Positions 1-8,504 of a stretch of 64,000 nt of DNA are shown in pieces. The DNA lies in NCBI RefSeq assembly GCF_020171845.1, contig NZ_JAIVAM010000001.1, positions 109,140-173,139 of the forward strand, read 5' to 3'. The DNA is from Cytobacillus kochii (GTDB lineage: Bacteria; Bacillota; Bacilli; Bacillales; Cytobacillaceae). Within the stretch, counting starts at the first letter, position 1; every line of letters begins with the position of its first letter. The position numbers and the translations under genes are program-made. The notes below the pieces were generated by a model that was not told the origin of the DNA, ran no database searches, and saw nothing but the letters and a program-made list of their open reading frames with translations.

Positions 1-101
1 CCCATCCTGAATATCTCGCTATGGGATTTCTTTGTTTTGCTACTGCTTCATCTGTGAACAAAATCTTGTTACGCAAATGCAAAAAAGGGGAGTCGAAAGG
101 A

Positions 102-863
102 TTGGAATTGTTATTACCATATTTAGGTGTATTATTCGTTATTATCTGTCTTGAAGGATTACTTGCTGCTGATAATGCGGTCGTATTAGCATTAATGGTC
201 AGTCATTTACCTGAGAAACAACGGAAAAAAGCCTTATTTTATGGCTTAGTTGGTGCAATGGTCCTTCGTTTCGGGTCATTATTTATTATTTCTTTCTTAG
301 TGAACGTCTGGCAAGTTCAAGCATTAGGTGCGATATATTTATTAATCATGTCAATTAAAAATCTATATACTTGGTTGAGAATGAAAAAGAACAATCATTC
401 TCAACAACAGGTAGAAATCATAGAAGACGCTACACAGAAAGAGTTCTGGTGGACTGTATTTAAAGTAGAATGTGCAGACTTAGTCTTTGCGATTGATTCT
501 ATTTTAGCTGCCGTTGCTTTAGGTGTAACCTTACCTGAAACAGATTGGGGTCATATTGGTGGACTGAACACAGGTCATTTCCTTGTTGTATTTATTGGTG
601 GACTAATCGGTGTCCTTCTCATGCGTTTTGCTGCTAATATCTTTGTTGATTTACTTCATAAACGTCCGAACCTTGAGGGTGCCGCTTATCTGATTGTCGG
701 TTGGGTAGGTGTGAAGCTACTCGTAATGGTCCTTTCACACGAAGCCATTGCTTGGTTACCTGAAGGATTTGCCCATTCAGCCCTTTGGCAAATCATATTT
801 TATGGCATATTACTTGCGATCGCAGTAATAGGTTGGTTTTCTTCTAGTAAAAACCCAGCATGA
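102..863 (+). CDS. TerC/YkoY-family integral membrane protein
   Basis: Multi-pass membrane protein of the TerC family, members of which are linked to manganese efflux or metallation of exported proteins. The family signature GLLAADNA lies near the N-terminus and a second acidic membrane motif (FAIDSILAA) sits mid-protein. About seven hydrophobic segments are visible. I start it at TTG 102 because GGGGAG lies 9 bases upstream and the product then begins like B. subtilis YkoY. The ATG at 21 would add 27 polar residues foreign to the family and falls inside a small CCCAT/ATGGG hairpin. The neighbouring upstream DNA is outside the window, so its operon is unknown. Confidence 0.85.
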   Translation: MELLLPYLGVLFVIICLEGLLAADNAVVLALMVSHLPEKQRKKALFYGLVGAMVLRFGSLFIISFLVNVWQVQALGAIYLLIMSIKNLYTWLRMKKNNHSQQQVEIIEDATQKEFWWTVFKVECADLVFAIDSILAAVALGVTLPETDWGHIGGLNTGHFLVVFIGGLIGVLLMRFAANIFVDLLHKRPNLEGAAYLIVGWVGVKLLVMVLSHEAIAWLPEGFAHSALWQIIFYGILLAIAVIGWFSSSKNPA

Positions 864-910
864 GTTGTGTTTATAGAGGATGTTTTAAGTAGATGCTAAA
901 AAAGAAAAGC

Positions 911-940
911 AGTGGATATAATGAAGTATTCATATCCACT
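911..940 (-). terminator. Terminator of the histidine kinase operon
   Basis: A perfect 9-bp stem, AGTGGATAT paired with ATATCCACT, lies just past the kinase stop codon. Read on the minus strand it is followed by a T-rich run. It may also stop transcripts from the upstream TerC-like gene. Confidence 0.6.
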
Positions 941-957
941 AAGAAATTTGTTGTGTC

Positions 958-2661
958 TTAATTAATGGGAAGGATAATCCTCACTTTTGTCCCCATACCG
1001 ACATCACTGTGTACTTTAATTGACCCTCCATGAAGTTTGACGAGTTGTTTAGTGATTGCCATTCCTAATCCGGTACCAGTAGAAGAATCAGTCGTATTTG
1101 TCCCACGATAGTAGCGATCAAACAGGTTATTTAATGTTTCATCGTCCATACCAATTCCATTATCCTCAATGGTAATGATGACCAATCTCTCTTCTAACGT
1201 CTGCGTCGTAATCGTTATAGTCGTTCCTTTTGGGTTGTATTTCACAGCATTCATAATGAGATTATCTAAAATTCTTTGGAACCATTTAGGATCGAGAGAA
1301 ATAATCAATTGCTTTGTTTCTGATTGCAGATCAAAAGTATAGGCATACTCATCTTGCATATTCATTGTCTGAATAATTGTCCTACGTATCGTTTCGTTCA
1401 ATTCTATTGATTCTTGTATAATAGGTAAACTGTTATTCTGTAAACGATAAGTTAAAGTTAGGTCTTCGATAAGCTCCATCATGTAATGGGATTTCTCATC
1501 GATTGTGTCAATGAAATGTTTTTTTTCATCTAGGCTCCATTGATATTGATCGGAATTTAACATTTTTGTGTAACCTACAATAGAAGAAAGCGGTGTTTTC
1601 AAGTCATGTGATAAGCCACTAATCCAGTCTTCTCTTGTTTTAGCTTGTTTTTTTCGCATTTTTTCATTTTCTTCTAGTTGGATGGTTACAGCAGAGAGTG
1701 TTTCCATTACTTCTTTATAAAGTCTATATTTATGCTTAATAACTCCAGACTTATGATAGAGCTTTTGTTGATGTCTAATATTTGTAGGAGACGTATATTG
1801 TTTATTCCCTAAATTTTCAATCCATTGGATCACTGTCGTTACAGGTGATGCGAACTTACGCGAATATAAAAATCCACTAATAATAAAAGTGAGTAATAAA
1901 GCGATTAGGAGAGCAATCAGTGGATATTTTAATTGATATATAAACGTTGTTGCTTCAACATCCTCTTTTATCGGATTAGGGACAGAGACAATGAGTGTCT
2001 TATTAGATTCCTGATTGGAAATACTCTTTGTCAAAAAGCTATTATTGTTACCTAATTGATAAAGTTCTTTAATAGACAGTCTCTGCTCATTGTTGAAGGT
2101 ATTCAAGACTGTCCCATCCAGTGTAGATAAAAACACGGATCCATCTACACTCATTACTTCATGTTGAAGATCCCTTGGTAATTGCAATTCATCTGTTGTC
2201 CAGTTCATATGTGAGGCGATTTCATCAATGAGCTTCTCAGCTTCATTTCTTTGCCCAAACATGACAATGAGTGGCTGTTCACTATCATTATATAACTGCC
2301 AACTATAATATCGATCGTAATCCTCCTTATGATCTATCAAAGCTGAGAAGTTCATTTCTAACTCTTTAGGCGAGTATAAATGCTTTATTAGCTGCCCTTT
2401 ATTATCAAATATTAATAACCATCCAGATTGCTTTTTTACTAGCTCTTTTAACTCTGATTGGATGGTGACATGCCCATTGTTTAGTTGTATTTGATCCTCT
2501 AAAAATAGTTCGTCAGCTTTACCAACATTCCCTTCAATCTCCGCCTTTGATAAATGATAACCAAAGAAAACAGTAAAGGTTAAAAGAATAAAAGAAATGA
2601 AGATAAAATAAAAAAACAACTGCAAAAGAAATTGAGTAATAAAACGTCGATGAATACTCAT
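958..2661 (-). CDS. Sensor histidine kinase, membrane bound
   Basis: Sensor kinase of 567 residues. One membrane segment lies at about 15-36 and another at about 246-266, enclosing an extracytoplasmic sensor region of about 200 residues. The dimerisation box is SHDLKTPLSS with the phospho-acceptor His at 352. The N box (NLIMNAVKYNP) and the G boxes (DNGIGM, GTGLGMAI) follow in the C-terminal ATPase domain. It overlaps the response regulator by ATGA, so the pair is translationally coupled. The divergent ABC transporter is its likely target by context. The signal cannot be deduced from the sequence. Confidence 0.92.
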   Translation of the reverse strand: MSIHRRFITQFLLQLFFYFIFISFILLTFTVFFGYHLSKAEIEGNVGKADELFLEDQIQLNNGHVTIQSELKELVKKQSGWLLIFDNKGQLIKHLYSPKELEMNFSALIDHKEDYDRYYSWQLYNDSEQPLIVMFGQRNEAEKLIDEIASHMNWTTDELQLPRDLQHEVMSVDGSVFLSTLDGTVLNTFNNEQRLSIKELYQLGNNNSFLTKSISNQESNKTLIVSVPNPIKEDVEATTFIYQLKYPLIALLIALLLTFIISGFLYSRKFASPVTTVIQWIENLGNKQYTSPTNIRHQQKLYHKSGVIKHKYRLYKEVMETLSAVTIQLEENEKMRKKQAKTREDWISGLSHDLKTPLSSIVGYTKMLNSDQYQWSLDEKKHFIDTIDEKSHYMMELIEDLTLTYRLQNNSLPIIQESIELNETIRRTIIQTMNMQDEYAYTFDLQSETKQLIISLDPKWFQRILDNLIMNAVKYNPKGTTITITTQTLEERLVIITIEDNGIGMDDETLNNLFDRYYRGTNTTDSSTGTGLGMAITKQLVKLHGGSIKVHSDVGMGTKVRIILPIN

Positions 2662-3365
2662 TTTGGGGTATCCCTACTAACAAACTTATAGCCAAGCCCT
2701 CGTACAGTCACAATCCATTTTGGATCACTAGGATTGTCTTCGATTTTCTCTCTTAACTTTCGAATATGAACCATTACCGTATTATCTTCTCCTAAGTAAG
2801 GCTCCCCCCAAACTTGCTCATAAAGCTGTCCTTTACTGAATAGTTGATTAGGGTGCTTACATAAGAAAACGAGTAATTGGAATAATTGAGCTGAGAGATC
2901 GATTTTTGTCTTGTTCTTATATACTTCACCTGAATGAATGTTGATCTCAAGGGAGCCAAAGTTGAATTGCTTTAATTTTTTTGATGGTAAATGAGTTTGT
3001 TGTCTACGTAAATGGGCAAGTATCCGTGCCACGACTTCAAGTGGATTAAAGGGCTTAGTAATATAATCATCAGCGCCTAAGGCAAAACCCGATAACTTAT
3101 CTAGATCGGATGCTCTCGCCGTTAGAAAAAAAATGGGTGCATTAGTGATCGCACGTATACTTGGACAGATGTCAAAACCACTTTTACATGGAAGCATCAC
3201 ATCTAAAAGGATTAAATCATACTCGTTATTTTCACATAATGATAAAGCATCTTCTGCTGTGCCAGTCGTATGTATATGGTTAAAGCCTTCTTTTTTTAAA
3301 ATCGTCACTAACATCGTACAGATTGACTGTTCATCGTCTACTATTAATAGTCTGCTATCATACAA
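2658..3365 (-). CDS. OmpR/PhoB-family response regulator
   Basis: Response regulator of 235 residues. The receiver domain occupies about 1-120, with phospho-acceptor Asp55 in LLDVMLP, an acidic pocket at D10/D11 and the conserved Lys in ITKPF. The C-terminal winged helix (about 130-230) ends with the typical TVRGLGYKF. The start is TTG at 3365, preceded by AGGGGATG; no in-frame ATG is nearer. It forms an operon with the kinase gene and is divergent from the ABC transporter genes, whose promoter region carries an 11-bp-spaced direct repeat suited to this class of regulator. Confidence 0.92.
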   Translation of the reverse strand: MYDSRLLIVDDEQSICTMLVTILKKEGFNHIHTTGTAEDALSLCENNEYDLILLDVMLPCKSGFDICPSIRAITNAPIFFLTARASDLDKLSGFALGADDYITKPFNPLEVVARILAHLRRQQTHLPSKKLKQFNFGSLEINIHSGEVYKNKTKIDLSAQLFQLLVFLCKHPNQLFSKGQLYEQVWGEPYLGEDNTVMVHIRKLREKIEDNPSDPKWIVTVRGLGYKFVSRDTPK

Positions 3366-3431
3366 TTTCTATCATCCCCTAGCTAGTATTCCGCATATAT
3401 CATATCATTTTTAAGAGGCGATTGTGGAAAT

Positions 3432-3449
3432 TTAAGGTAGAATTAAGGT
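3432..3449 (+). promoter_or_regulatory. Candidate response-regulator box (direct repeat)
   Basis: TTAAGGT occurs at 3432-3438 and again at 3443-3449, an 11-bp period that places both copies on the same face of the helix. It lies upstream of a TATTAT hexamer (about 3477) preceding the ABC permease gene. OmpR-family regulators commonly bind such direct repeats. Binding by the adjacent regulator is inferred. Confidence 0.45.
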
Positions 3450-3510
3450 GATGTTACTCATTAGGTAAGGTGAGTCTATTATAGTAGTTCGTAAGGAGGG
3501 AATAACATTG

Positions 3511-4188
3511 ATGGCAATTACAAAGAAGGAATTCTTTCAATTATTCAAAAGTGTGAAATCGATTATTATGATTGTTGTTCTTTTAGTCAGTTCTTATTAT
3601 TTTGCAAAGTATACGGAGCAATTAGTACCAATTCTGGAGTTAGAACAAACTTCAAGTTGGTATGCGGGTGGTCTACTAATAATCTTGCTACTTTTTGGTC
3701 CATTATTCGTGATGTCATTATCACATGATGTCTTAAATCGAGAATTGAGTGAGCGTACGATGCGCTTTCTTGTCACGAAGACATCCAAAGCAAATATTCT
3801 GTTTGGTAAATTTTTAGGAGTATGGATTTTTTGGTTTGTCTGTTTTACTGTCTGTTATGTAATAACGTTGTTTTATTCTAAGTCATTTGATGGGCGATTA
3901 TTTTTGGAAACAGTAAGTTTATTAACTTACCTTGTCGTTATTACATTATTGTTATCAAGTGTCATTAAGAGTCCACAATATACAATGTTTATTGGTGTGA
4001 TTTTTGGGATGGCCTTTTCAATCTTTCAAATGGTTATATTAGAATCTACAGCATGGTATAGCTATCTAAAATATTTGATGCCGCTATTCTATATGCAAGA
4101 CGAAGATTTTAAGTTTCTTATCGTTTTTTTACAAGCTGCTGTTATGTATAGTATGACTTATTTTATTTTTAAAAGGACGGATTGTTAA
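3511..4188 (+). CDS. ABC-2 type transporter permease
   Basis: Hydrophobic protein of 225 residues with about six membrane segments, typical of ABC-2 permeases. A polar first loop contains the NRELSERTMRFLVTKTSK stretch seen in this family's cytoplasmic coupling region. I chose ATG 3511 (GGAGGG 10 bases upstream); the TTG at 3508 is equally well spaced. The ATPase gene begins at the next base, so the two are certainly one operon. The divergent two-component system suggests inducible expression. Substrate unknown; peptides or lipid-active compounds are common for such pairs. Confidence 0.85.
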   Translation: MAITKKEFFQLFKSVKSIIMIVVLLVSSYYFAKYTEQLVPILELEQTSSWYAGGLLIILLLFGPLFVMSLSHDVLNRELSERTMRFLVTKTSKANILFGKFLGVWIFWFVCFTVCYVITLFYSKSFDGRLFLETVSLLTYLVVITLLLSSVIKSPQYTMFIGVIFGMAFSIFQMVILESTAWYSYLKYLMPLFYMQDEDFKFLIVFLQAAVMYSMTYFIFKRTDC

Positions 4189-5094
4189 ATGAATGTGATA
4201 GAAACGAGAGATATAGTAAAGCGCTTTGGTAAAGTCGATATTGTAAAAGGGATAAACTTAAAAGTAGAAGAAGGAGAGGTTTTCGGTTTTCTTGGTAGAA
4301 ATGGGGCAGGAAAATCTACTTTTATAAATATATTAACAGGTATTCTTCGACCAACTTCTGGCTCATTTAGTATTCTAGGAGAAAAGGTACCAAATGAAGA
4401 AGTGAAAAAAAGAATCGGAGTATTGCCTGACTATACGGCATTCTATCATCATATGAATGCAATTGCTCATTTAAAATATTTTGCCAATATTTCTGGAAAA
4501 AAAGTGACGACTGCAGAATGTTTACGTGTCTTAAAATGGGTTGGACTTGGTTTAGATGCGAATAAAAGAGTGGGTAAATACTCATTTGGGATGAAGAAAA
4601 AACTAGGGATAGCTCAAGCGATTATTCATGATCCGGAAGTATTATTTTTAGACGAACCAACCTCGGGATTAGATGTTGAATCTGCGATAGAAATTCAACA
4701 ATTAATCATTAAGTTAAAGGAAATGGGGAAAACGATATTTTTAACTTCACATAATTTATATGAAGTTGAAAAGCTCTGTAACAGAATTGGAATTATGAAA
4801 GATGGCAAGCTACAGAAACTTGGTACAATTGCTGAACTTAAAGCGTATTACCGGTCGAAGCTGATTGTGACAATGAAACATTCAATTTTTCCGCAAGATC
4901 AAGAACATACGGTCATCCAATGGTTAAATAATATGAGTGAAGAGATACAACGAGAAGATGAGAAAACAATAATAACTTTAGAAAAGGAGGAACAAATTGC
5001 TCAAATTGTAAGAGCTTTTAACCAATATAAAATTGATATTTTTCGTATTGAGGTAGATGAGCCTAGCCTTGAGGAAGTATTCTTAGAAGGATAG
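4189..5094 (+). CDS. ABC transporter ATP-binding protein
   Basis: ATPase subunit of 301 residues. It has a Walker A (GRNGAGKST, about 36-44), a signature-like YSFGMKKKLGIAQ in place of the usual LSGGQ, a Walker B (VLFLDEPTSGLD) and a switch His in LTSHNL. A C-terminal extension of about 80 residues resembles the DUF4162-like tail of ABC-2 ATPases. It is joined directly to the permease gene at its 5' end and followed by a terminator. Role: energises export through the adjacent permease. Confidence 0.92.
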   Translation: MNVIETRDIVKRFGKVDIVKGINLKVEEGEVFGFLGRNGAGKSTFINILTGILRPTSGSFSILGEKVPNEEVKKRIGVLPDYTAFYHHMNAIAHLKYFANISGKKVTTAECLRVLKWVGLGLDANKRVGKYSFGMKKKLGIAQAIIHDPEVLFLDEPTSGLDVESAIEIQQLIIKLKEMGKTIFLTSHNLYEVEKLCNRIGIMKDGKLQKLGTIAELKAYYRSKLIVTMKHSIFPQDQEHTVIQWLNNMSEEIQREDEKTIITLEKEEQIAQIVRAFNQYKIDIFRIEVDEPSLEEVFLEG

Positions 5095-5113
5095 ACCAGA
5101 TTTTAAGTATCAT

Positions 5114-5160
5114 AAAGGTAGCCTATAAAACCATTCTTGGTTCGGGCTACCTTTTATTTT
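5114..5160 (+). terminator. Rho-independent terminator of ABC operon
   Basis: Stem AAAGGTAGCC with GGCTACCTTT (5145-5154), then a T-rich tail. Placed 20 bases after the ATPase stop. Confidence 0.8.
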
Positions 5161-5231
5161 TTACATTTGAGCTAAAGAAAAAATTAACAAATAATTTCAA
5201 AATAACACTAGATTTTTTTTTCATTCCATCC

Positions 5232-5256
5232 TATAATGAAAATGATTCTCATTATC
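5232..5256 (+). promoter_or_regulatory. Promoter -10 and Fur box
   Basis: TATAAT at 5232-5237 is followed without a gap by GAAAATGATTCTCATTATC at 5238-5256. The latter matches the classic 19-bp Fur consensus (GATAATGATAATCATTATC) at all but three positions. The box covers the expected transcription start, so iron-loaded Fur should block the promoter. No good -35 hexamer is visible. It controls the monooxygenase and siderophore-binding protein genes. Confidence 0.85.
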
Positions 5257-5334
5257 AAACTAAATCTCTGAATGAAAATCGTTTTTTTATATGAGAATGT
5301 TAGTAGCAGCAACTGCAGGGAAGGTTGAATAGTA

Positions 5335-6645
5335 ATGAGTGAGAAGCACCTTTGTATAGGTTTATCATTATCACCTACTTGGTTAAATGGCTGGGGTTGG
5401 CGCAAAAAAGATAGTAGTGCAGAACGTATATTTTCTGCTGATTTTTACATAGATCTGACGAAAAAGGCAGAAGAAGCAAAGTTGGACTTTGTATTCAAAC
5501 CAGATGCATTATTTTTGCATCCAGAAAGAGTCAATGTTTCACCAGCGATGGGAGGATTAGATCCGACATTGTTGATGACAATGCTGGCAGAGCACACAAG
5601 TCAGATTGGATTAGTCACAACTGTTTCGACTACTTTTAACCCACCATACGTGATTGCAAGGCAATTACAGACACTTCATCGATTAAGTGAAGGAAGAGCA
5701 GGGTGGAACATTGTCACTTCCATTGAAGGTGGAGATAATTTTGGCCATAAGAATATGCCTTCTTCAGAGGAAAGATATAATCGTGCGAAAGAGAGCGTAG
5801 ATGTTATTCGTAGGTTGTGGAGGAGTTACCCTGCTGAAGCTTTATTAGTTGATCGGGATGAAGGAATATTTGCTGATAAGGATAAAATTCATCCAATTGA
5901 TTATCAAGGTGATTTCTATGATGTGAGAGGACCACTGAATTTACCTGCTCACCTTGCTGGAGAATTACCATTATTTCAAGCAGGTGCTTCTGATACTGGG
6001 CGTGAGTTTGCTTCTGGTGTGGCATCAGGAATTTTTGCTGCCACACCTACAATCGAATCAGCGATAAGTTATCGTCAAGATTTGCGCAATCGTGCAAAGT
6101 CAAAAGGTAGAAAAGCTGATGAGATTGTTGTATTACCAGGATTATCACTTTTCTTAGGAAATACAACTGCTGAAGCAAATGCGCTTTATCGTGCTGCTTT
6201 TGCACATCTGAGTCAGGAGCAACAATTGGCAATGGTTCGGCGTATACTTGGCTTGGATTTGAGTGGATTTGCTAAAGAAGACAAAGTAACTGCAGCACAC
6301 ATACCGCATAATAATCTTCAAGTGTATAGCAAAACACATGCAGAACTGTTAAAAGATTATATTATTCAAAATGAACCAACAGTTCAGCAATTACTATCAA
6401 GACCAGAGGTTATCAGTTCGGCTCATTGGATAATCATCGGCACAGTCGAGGAGGCTGCACAGCAGATTGAATACTGGCTGGATAAAGGAGCAATGGATGG
6501 TTTTATTGCTTTACCAGGTGGTTCAATAAGGTCACTACAACTATTTTTCGATAAGCTGCTACCATTACTTGTAGAAAAAGGATTGTTCAGAGAAGAGTAT
6601 GAAAGTAATACATTTATAACAAATCTAACAAAGAAGAAGAACTAG
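5335..6645 (+). CDS. NtaA/SnaA/DszA-family flavin monooxygenase (LLM class)
   Basis: Bacterial luciferase-like monooxygenase of 436 residues, the usual length of the NtaA/SnaA/DszA branch that uses FMNH2 from a separate reductase. Family stretches include ADFYIDLTKKAEEAKLDFVF, FNPPYVIARQLQTLHRLS and GRAGWNIVTS. The enzyme branch includes nitrilotriacetate and EDTA monooxygenases, which act on metal chelates. It lies directly behind a Fur box and 15 bases ahead of a siderophore-binding lipoprotein gene, so a role in iron acquisition is likely. No flavin reductase gene lies nearby. The substrate is unknown. Confidence 0.85.
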   Translation: MSEKHLCIGLSLSPTWLNGWGWRKKDSSAERIFSADFYIDLTKKAEEAKLDFVFKPDALFLHPERVNVSPAMGGLDPTLLMTMLAEHTSQIGLVTTVSTTFNPPYVIARQLQTLHRLSEGRAGWNIVTSIEGGDNFGHKNMPSSEERYNRAKESVDVIRRLWRSYPAEALLVDRDEGIFADKDKIHPIDYQGDFYDVRGPLNLPAHLAGELPLFQAGASDTGREFASGVASGIFAATPTIESAISYRQDLRNRAKSKGRKADEIVVLPGLSLFLGNTTAEANALYRAAFAHLSQEQQLAMVRRILGLDLSGFAKEDKVTAAHIPHNNLQVYSKTHAELLKDYIIQNEPTVQQLLSRPEVISSAHWIIIGTVEEAAQQIEYWLDKGAMDGFIALPGGSIRSLQLFFDKLLPLLVEKGLFREEYESNTFITNLTKKKN

Positions 6646-6660
6646 AAGGAGAGAATAATA

Positions 6661-7644
6661 GTGAATAGAAAGTGGATGTTAGCTAGTTTAATGATGTTCA
6701 TCATGTTAGTATTAGCCGCTTGTGGTGGAGGTAGTAGTGAAGAGTCAAATGCTTCGAACAAAGAGGAAGATGATGCAAAAACCGAAGAAAACAGTGAAGA
6801 TGGTACAAAAACCATTGAGTACTTAGGTAAATCATACGAAATCCCTGCTAATGCAGAGCGAATCGTAATTACTGGTGCCATGGAAGCAATGGAAGATGCG
6901 TTAGCATTAGATGTACATCCAGTGGGTGCGATTTCAGTTGGGGGAGAATTTCCTGAAATTTATACTTCTATCACAGATAAAGCAGAATCTATCGGTGAAA
7001 AAAGACAACCGAACTTTGAAAAAGTGCTTGAGTTACAACCAGATGTTATTTTAGCAACATCTAAATTTCCTGCAGATGTAACAGAGAAATTAGAGAAAAT
7101 TGCTACGACCATTCCTGTTTCTCATATCTCTACTGATTGGGAAGCAAACTTAAAGTTAATGGGTGAGATTTCTGGAAAAGAAGATAAAGCAGAAGAAGTA
7201 TTAAATGCATATAAAGAAGATGTAGAAACTGCAAAAGCATCTATTGCTGGTGAATTAGAAGGTAAAAAAGTAGCAGCTGTACGTATTCGCGCAGGTCAAG
7301 TATTTGTATATCCACAAGATGTATTCGTCAATCCTGTTTTATATAGTGAATTAGGATTAGAAGTGCCAGCAGAGATTGAAGCAGCAGAGAACCAAGCTCA
7401 ACTTTCAATGGAACAGTTAGCAGATATGAATCCAGACCACCTATTCATCCAATTTGCTGAAAGTGAAAATGCCGAGGCTAAAAACGCTTTAGAAGAATTA
7501 CAAAACGATCCAATTGTGAAAAACATTACGGCATTTAAAGAAAATCAAGTATATGTAAATACAATTGATCCACTATTAGAAGGCGGCCCTGCAAATAGCC
7601 GTGTTGAATTTTTAAAGGCATTACAAGAGGATTTATCAAAATAA
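6661..7644 (+). CDS. Iron-siderophore ABC transporter substrate-binding lipoprotein
   Basis: Periplasmic-binding-protein type III (FhuD/FeuA-like) of 327 residues. It starts at GTG 6661 with AAGGAGAG upstream. A signal peptide ends in the lipobox VLAAC with the lipidated Cys at 21, followed by an acidic, Ser-rich linker. The TroA/FecB-type fold is indicated by the PANAERIVI, VLELQPDVILA and PDHLFIQ stretches. It is the second gene of the Fur-controlled operon. No permease or ATPase gene follows, so it must use a transporter encoded elsewhere. Confidence 0.9.
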   Translation: MNRKWMLASLMMFIMLVLAACGGGSSEESNASNKEEDDAKTEENSEDGTKTIEYLGKSYEIPANAERIVITGAMEAMEDALALDVHPVGAISVGGEFPEIYTSITDKAESIGEKRQPNFEKVLELQPDVILATSKFPADVTEKLEKIATTIPVSHISTDWEANLKLMGEISGKEDKAEEVLNAYKEDVETAKASIAGELEGKKVAAVRIRAGQVFVYPQDVFVNPVLYSELGLEVPAEIEAAENQAQLSMEQLADMNPDHLFIQFAESENAEAKNALEELQNDPIVKNITAFKENQVYVNTIDPLLEGGPANSRVEFLKALQEDLSK

Positions 7645-7820
7645 TATCGCAGGATTAAGGAATATCATCAAAAGATGATAGTACTCTAGCGGTTATTGTC
7701 CCATATACACACCATCCATATTTTTTCGCTCTCGCCTATGGACCCCCTTTCCGACGTGCTGAGCTATATATCCATTATGGACAATAATTGACTAGATCAC
7801 CTTTTTCTATATAGAATTTC

Positions 7821-7852
7821 GAGACCACCCAGAATATTGGGTGGTCTCATTT
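7821..7852 (+). terminator. Terminator after the Fur-regulated operon
   Basis: Perfect 10-bp stem GAGACCACCC/GGGTGGTCTC with an 8-base loop. The T-run after it is short (ATTTGTCTT), so termination strength is uncertain. The 175 bases between the lipoprotein stop and this hairpin show no gene. Confidence 0.6.
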
Positions 7853-7891
7853 GTCTTCGCAGTATTTAATCATTTTCTAAAAAGAAGGCGT

Positions 7892-8504
7892 GTTTGCAAG
7901 TCACTCAGAAAGAAAGCCGGAGATGAGCGCTTTGCAAAAGATGTGAGCAAGTCACTCAAAAAGAAACCCGGGGATGAGTGCTTTGCAAAGGATGTTAGCA
8001 AGTCACTCAAAAAGAAACCCGGGGATGAGTGCTTTGCAAAAGATGTTTGCAGGTCACTCAGAAAGGAAACAGGGAATGAGTGCCTCGCAAAAGATGTTTG
8101 CAGGTCACTCAGAAAGAAACCCTGGGGATGAGCGCCGCGCAAAAGATGTTAGCAAGTCACTCAGAAAGAAACCCTGGGATGAGCGCCGCGCAAAAGGTGT
8201 TTGCAAGTCACTCAGAAAGAAACCCTGGGATGAGCGCCGCGCAAAAGGTGTTTGCAAGTCACTCAGAAAGGAAGCCGGGAATGAGCGCTTCGCAAAAAGT
8301 GTTAGCAAATCACTCAGAAAGAAAGCTGGAGATGAGCGCCGCGCAAAAGATGTTTGCAAGTCACTCAGAAAGGAAGCCGGGAATGAGCGCTTCGCAAAAG
8401 ATGTTAGCAAGTCACTCAGAAAGAAACCCGGGGATGAGTGCCTCGCAAAAGATGTTAGCAAGTCATTCAGAAAGAAACCCGGAGATGTCCGCCGCGCAAA
8501 AGGT
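7892..8504 (+). repeat. Tandem array of twelve 51-bp repeats
   Basis: Twelve contiguous, imperfect copies with no spacers. Unit starts: 7892, 7943, 7994, 8045, 8096, 8148, 8199, 8250, 8301, 8352, 8403, 8454. Every unit is 51 bp except unit 5 (52 bp, an extra G). Conserved blocks are GCAAGTCACTCA, AAAGAAACCCGGGGATGAG and GCGCAAAAGATG. Variation is mostly at GCTTTGC/GCCGCGC and GTTTGC/GTTAGC. Because 51 is 17 codons and the unit is stop-free in several frames, long overlapping ORFs arise on both strands (for example 7974-8546 plus, 7870-8142 minus). I regard these as by-products, since the 1-bp insertion shifts frame without apparent consequence and no ribosome site precedes them. Confidence 0.95.

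Noticed and set aside
7892..8504. CRISPR array
   Set aside because: Repeats are contiguous without unique spacers and no cas genes are present.
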